Source: Anaerolineae bacterium (GTDB lineage: Bacteria > Chloroflexota > Anaerolineae > Aggregatilineales > Phototrophicaceae). Taken from it: a stretch of 56,060 nucleotides of DNA. The DNA lies in assembly GCA_022825675.1 (NCBI GenBank), contig JAJDWK010000091.1, positions 1-56,060 of the forward strand, written 5' to 3'. The position numbers and the translations under genes were made by a program. The notes below the pieces were generated by a model. It saw only the letters and a program-made list of their open reading frames with translations, was not told the DNA's origin and made no database searches. Positions within the stretch are counted from its first letter, which is position 1. The number at the start of each line of letters is the position of its first letter. Below are positions 53,926 to 56,060 of the stretch, in pieces.

Positions 53926-55041
53926 ATGAATGACAATGTTGTATCGGTGGGCATGGTTGGCACAAGCTGGTGGGCGGACGCCATGCACCTGCCGGCGCTC
54001 GCCAGCCATGCCGGGGCGCGCACAGCCGCCATCTGCGGGCGCAACCGTGACAATGCCCGCGCAATGGCGCAGGCTTGGCGCATCCCGCAGGTCTATACCG
54101 ATTATGCCGCGATGATTGACAGCGGGGGCTTGGACGCGATAGTCATCTCGACGCCGAATGATTCGCATTATGCAATTGCGGTGAAGGCGCTGGACGCCGG
54201 TTTGCATGTGCTCTGCGAGAAGCCCATCGCGCTGAGCTATCGGCAGGCGCGGGAAATGGCGGCGCTGGCAAATGCCAAGGGGCTGACGACGCTGGTGCCA
54301 TTCACCTACAGCTTTATGCCGACAGCGCGCTACCTCAAAGAACTTATCGCTGGCGGCTACCTGGGCGCGCCGTATCATCTCAATATGCGCTATTACACTG
54401 GCTATGCCCGCGGCGGCGACTATATCTGGCGGCTGGACCGTAAAGTGGCGGGCGCTGGCGTCGTGGGGGATTTGGGCTCGCATTTTCTGTATCTCGCCGA
54501 ATGGTTCTTCGGCGAGATTAGCGCGCTGACATGCCGGCTGGGGTATTCGGTGCCGCGCCCGGCGCTGGACCCAACAGGCGCGCCCTACGATGTATTGGAT
54601 GATTCCTGCATGTTGACGGTAGAATTCGGCAGCGGTGCCCTCGGCATGATTCACTGCACGGCGGTTTGTTATGAAGACAGCCCCTTCGGGCAGACGCATC
54701 ACATGGAATTCCACGGGGCGGAAGGTACGCTCTACAGCTATACCGATTGGGACAAGACGCAGCAGGTCAAAGGAGCGCGGCTGGGCGAAGGCATGCCGCG
54801 CCCGCTGCCGATACCCGCGCATATTTGGGGCGCCGCCCGCCGCGATACCGTGCACAACACCTACCGTGATATGTTCCGCTCCGAAGATTTTATGATACGC
54901 GGCTTCATCAACAGCATTTTGAGCGGCCGCCCGCTCAAGCCGGATATGGCGGACGGCGCGCGCATCCAGCGGCTTATCAGCGCCGCGCAATTGAGCCACG
55001 ATAGCGGACGCCGCGTCGCTATCGACGCCATCACAGAATAG
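53926..55041 (+). CDS. Gfo/Idh/MocA-family oxidoreductase
   Basis: 371 aa. The N-terminal Rossmann part has [17 protein letters not shown], the cofactor motif [29 protein letters not shown], and the catalytic-type His in the second domain ([15 protein letters not shown]). The ATG at 53926 has GGAAG six bases upstream; the ATG at 53920 would add two residues. Such enzymes oxidise or epimerise sugars and cyclitols with NAD(P). It is followed by an SDR gene 16 bases later on the same strand, suggesting a two-gene operon. Confidence 0.9.
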   Translation: MNDNVVSVGMVGTSWWADAMHLPALASHAGARTAAICGRNRDNARAMAQAWRIPQVYTDYAAMIDSGGLDAIVISTPNDSHYAIAVKALDAGLHVLCEKPIALSYRQAREMAALANAKGLTTLVPFTYSFMPTARYLKELIAGGYLGAPYHLNMRYYTGYARGGDYIWRLDRKVAGAGVVGDLGSHFLYLAEWFFGEISALTCRLGYSVPRPALDPTGAPYDVLDDSCMLTVEFGSGALGMIHCTAVCYEDSPFGQTHHMEFHGAEGTLYSYTDWDKTQQVKGARLGEGMPRPLPIPAHIWGAARRDTVHNTYRDMFRSEDFMIRGFINSILSGRPLKPDMADGARIQRLISAAQLSHDSGRRVAIDAITE

Positions 55042-55057
55042 AGTTGGAGGTTTCGGC

Positions 55058-55837
55058 ATGCGGCTTGAGGGCAAAACCGCGCTGGTAACGGGCGCCGCTG
55101 GCGGCATCGGCCGCGGCATCGCCCGCCGCTTCGCCGCGGAAGGCGCAAAAGTCGGCATCCTGGATTTGCGGGCGGAAGCCTGCCAACTGGTTGTTGAGGA
55201 GATTGCCGCCGCGGGCGGGCAGGCGCTGGCGCTGGCGGCGGATATCCGCGAGCCGGCGGCGGTCGCAGCGGCGCATGAGACATTGCGGGCGGCATTTGGT
55301 CCCATCACCGTGCTGGTGAATAACGCGGCGGTGATGCCGACAGGCGCATTGCACGAGACCAGCATCGCCGATTTTGACCGTGTGGTCGCGGTGAATCTGC
55401 GCGGCACCTATTTGGTGAGCCGGGCGCTAATACCGGGCATGCTGGCAGCGGGGGGCGGCAGCATCATCCACCTGGCAAGCGTGACCGGCTTGACTGGCTT
55501 GCCGGGCATCGCCGCCTATTCCATGACCAAAGGCGCGCTGATTGCGCTGGCGCGGGCCATGTCTACTGACTATGCCGCCCAGGGCATCCGCACCAACAGC
55601 GTCTCCCCCGGCACCATCGATTCGCCGATGCTGCACGATTTCCTGGCGGCGCAGAGCGACCCGGCGGCGCTGCGTCAGGACTTTGATGCCATGCACCCGC
55701 TTGGGCGCGTGGGCAGGATAGACGAAGTGGCGAATGTCTGCCTGTTTTTGGCATCGGACGAAGCCAGCTTCGTCACGGGCTCGAATTATGAAGTGGACGG
55801 CGGCTACAGCTCCCGCGGCGAGCAGCCGCAGGATTAG
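55058..55837 (+). CDS. SDR-family oxidoreductase, second copy
   Basis: 259 aa. The motifs [15 protein letters not shown], the Ser of HLASVTG and [11 protein letters not shown] are intact, and the C-terminus [17 protein letters not shown] is typical of classical SDRs. The Asp after the second strand (ILDLRAE) favours NAD. GGAGG precedes the ATG. Cotranscription with the Gfo/Idh gene suggests a joint role in oxidising a sugar, but the substrate is unknown. Confidence 0.9.
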   Translation: MRLEGKTALVTGAAGGIGRGIARRFAAEGAKVGILDLRAEACQLVVEEIAAAGGQALALAADIREPAAVAAAHETLRAAFGPITVLVNNAAVMPTGALHETSIADFDRVVAVNLRGTYLVSRALIPGMLAAGGGSIIHLASVTGLTGLPGIAAYSMTKGALIALARAMSTDYAAQGIRTNSVSPGTIDSPMLHDFLAAQSDPAALRQDFDAMHPLGRVGRIDEVANVCLFLASDEASFVTGSNYEVDGGYSSRGEQPQD

Positions 55838-55905
55838 GGTACAGCACAAGCAAACAGATGTAAGTGCAACAAAGAAATGAGAAATGTATGCCCCTCAATC
55901 CTCCA

Positions 55906-56060
55906 TTAACCACCGTCTGCCACCGTCTGATGGTTCACCGACAACTGACGGGCGATACGCCGCATATTCATGCCATCGGCATGTAAACGGATTGCCTGCC
56001 GCCGCATCTCTTCTGGATAGCCGCGTTCTTTGGGCTCAGGCGTATAGCGCCTTTGGCAGA
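55906..56060 (-). pseudogene. truncated IS1-family transposase (N-terminal part), cut by window edge
   Basis: On the minus strand the frame reads CQRRYTPEPKERGYPEEMR, then RQAIRLHADGMNMRRIARQLSV and NHQTVADGG before a stop at 55906. This is the zinc-finger and helix-turn-helix part of IS1-type InsA-like proteins, which normally continue past HQTVxxW. The stop right after that point, and the missing catalytic part downstream, indicate a broken copy. The start lies beyond the right edge. Confidence 0.65.

Overview
The window is about 56 kb of GC-rich, gene-dense bacterial chromosome with roughly 45 protein genes. No rRNA, tRNA or CRISPR array was seen. Gene content points to a heterotrophic, menaquinone-using bacterium with many ABC uptake systems. 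The best guess is Chloroflexota, Anaerolineae-like, because of the classical men genes, BMP-type and CUT1-type sugar transporters, two-domain VOC proteins, a GxxExxY gene and dispersed short intergenic repeats of the ACCACCGAG and CACCACAGAG type. This placement is an inference from gene content and was not tested by phylogeny.

Layout. 188-1555 is a sulfatase-like hydrolase. 1617-9169 (minus strand) is a menaquinone operon: tetR, menF, a GxxExxY gene bounded by inverted repeats, menD, menB, menE, menH. A perfect 14-bp palindrome lies just upstream of tetR. 9263-14501 holds a small membrane protein, a cytosine-deaminase-like enzyme, an OmpR/EnvZ-type two-component pair, an M20 dipeptidase and a two-helix peptide. 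14510-18377 holds sugar or sugar-acid oxidation genes: a polyol/inosose dehydrogenase, a DHDPS-family enzyme and a ketoglutarate-semialdehyde dehydrogenase. 18401-26444 (minus) is a GT4 glycosyltransferase followed by a complete BMP-family nucleoside/sugar ABC transporter with a cupin gene inside it. 26569-28237 is a putative type II restriction-modification pair with overlapping genes. 28340-31408 holds acetyl-CoA synthetase and an alpha carbonic anhydrase. 31416-39437 is a LacI-type regulator divergent from a sugar ABC transporter (binding protein and two permeases), a GH116 glycosidase and a glycosylasparaginase-like enzyme, with an array of TTTACTAAA operators between. 39647-44908 holds zwf, two tandem VOC proteins, an LtrA-like protein and a phytanoyl-CoA dioxygenase-like protein. 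45045-46886 is an EcoRV-like restriction-modification system. 46910-49974 is a SnoaL-like protein and a YjhG-type xylonate dehydratase. 50334-55837 holds two SDR enzymes, a SulP-STAS-cNMP transporter with a small membrane partner, and a Gfo/Idh/MocA oxidoreductase. The right edge cuts a broken IS1-family transposase.

How the genes fit together. The YjhG dehydratase, the DHDPS-family protein and the semialdehyde dehydrogenase could form a non-phosphorylative pentonate route to 2-oxoglutarate, although they are about 30 kb apart. The LacI operon would import a glycoside and hydrolyse it in the cytoplasm.

The most unusual features are the small repeats and mobile pieces. Short elements with CAGGGCAATTGCATC ends, one with a 10-bp target duplication, look like ISAs1-type MITEs. 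A GxxExxY gene sits inside a pair of inverted repeats in the men operon. A dispersed GC-rich repeat has entered an ABC permease gene without breaking the frame.
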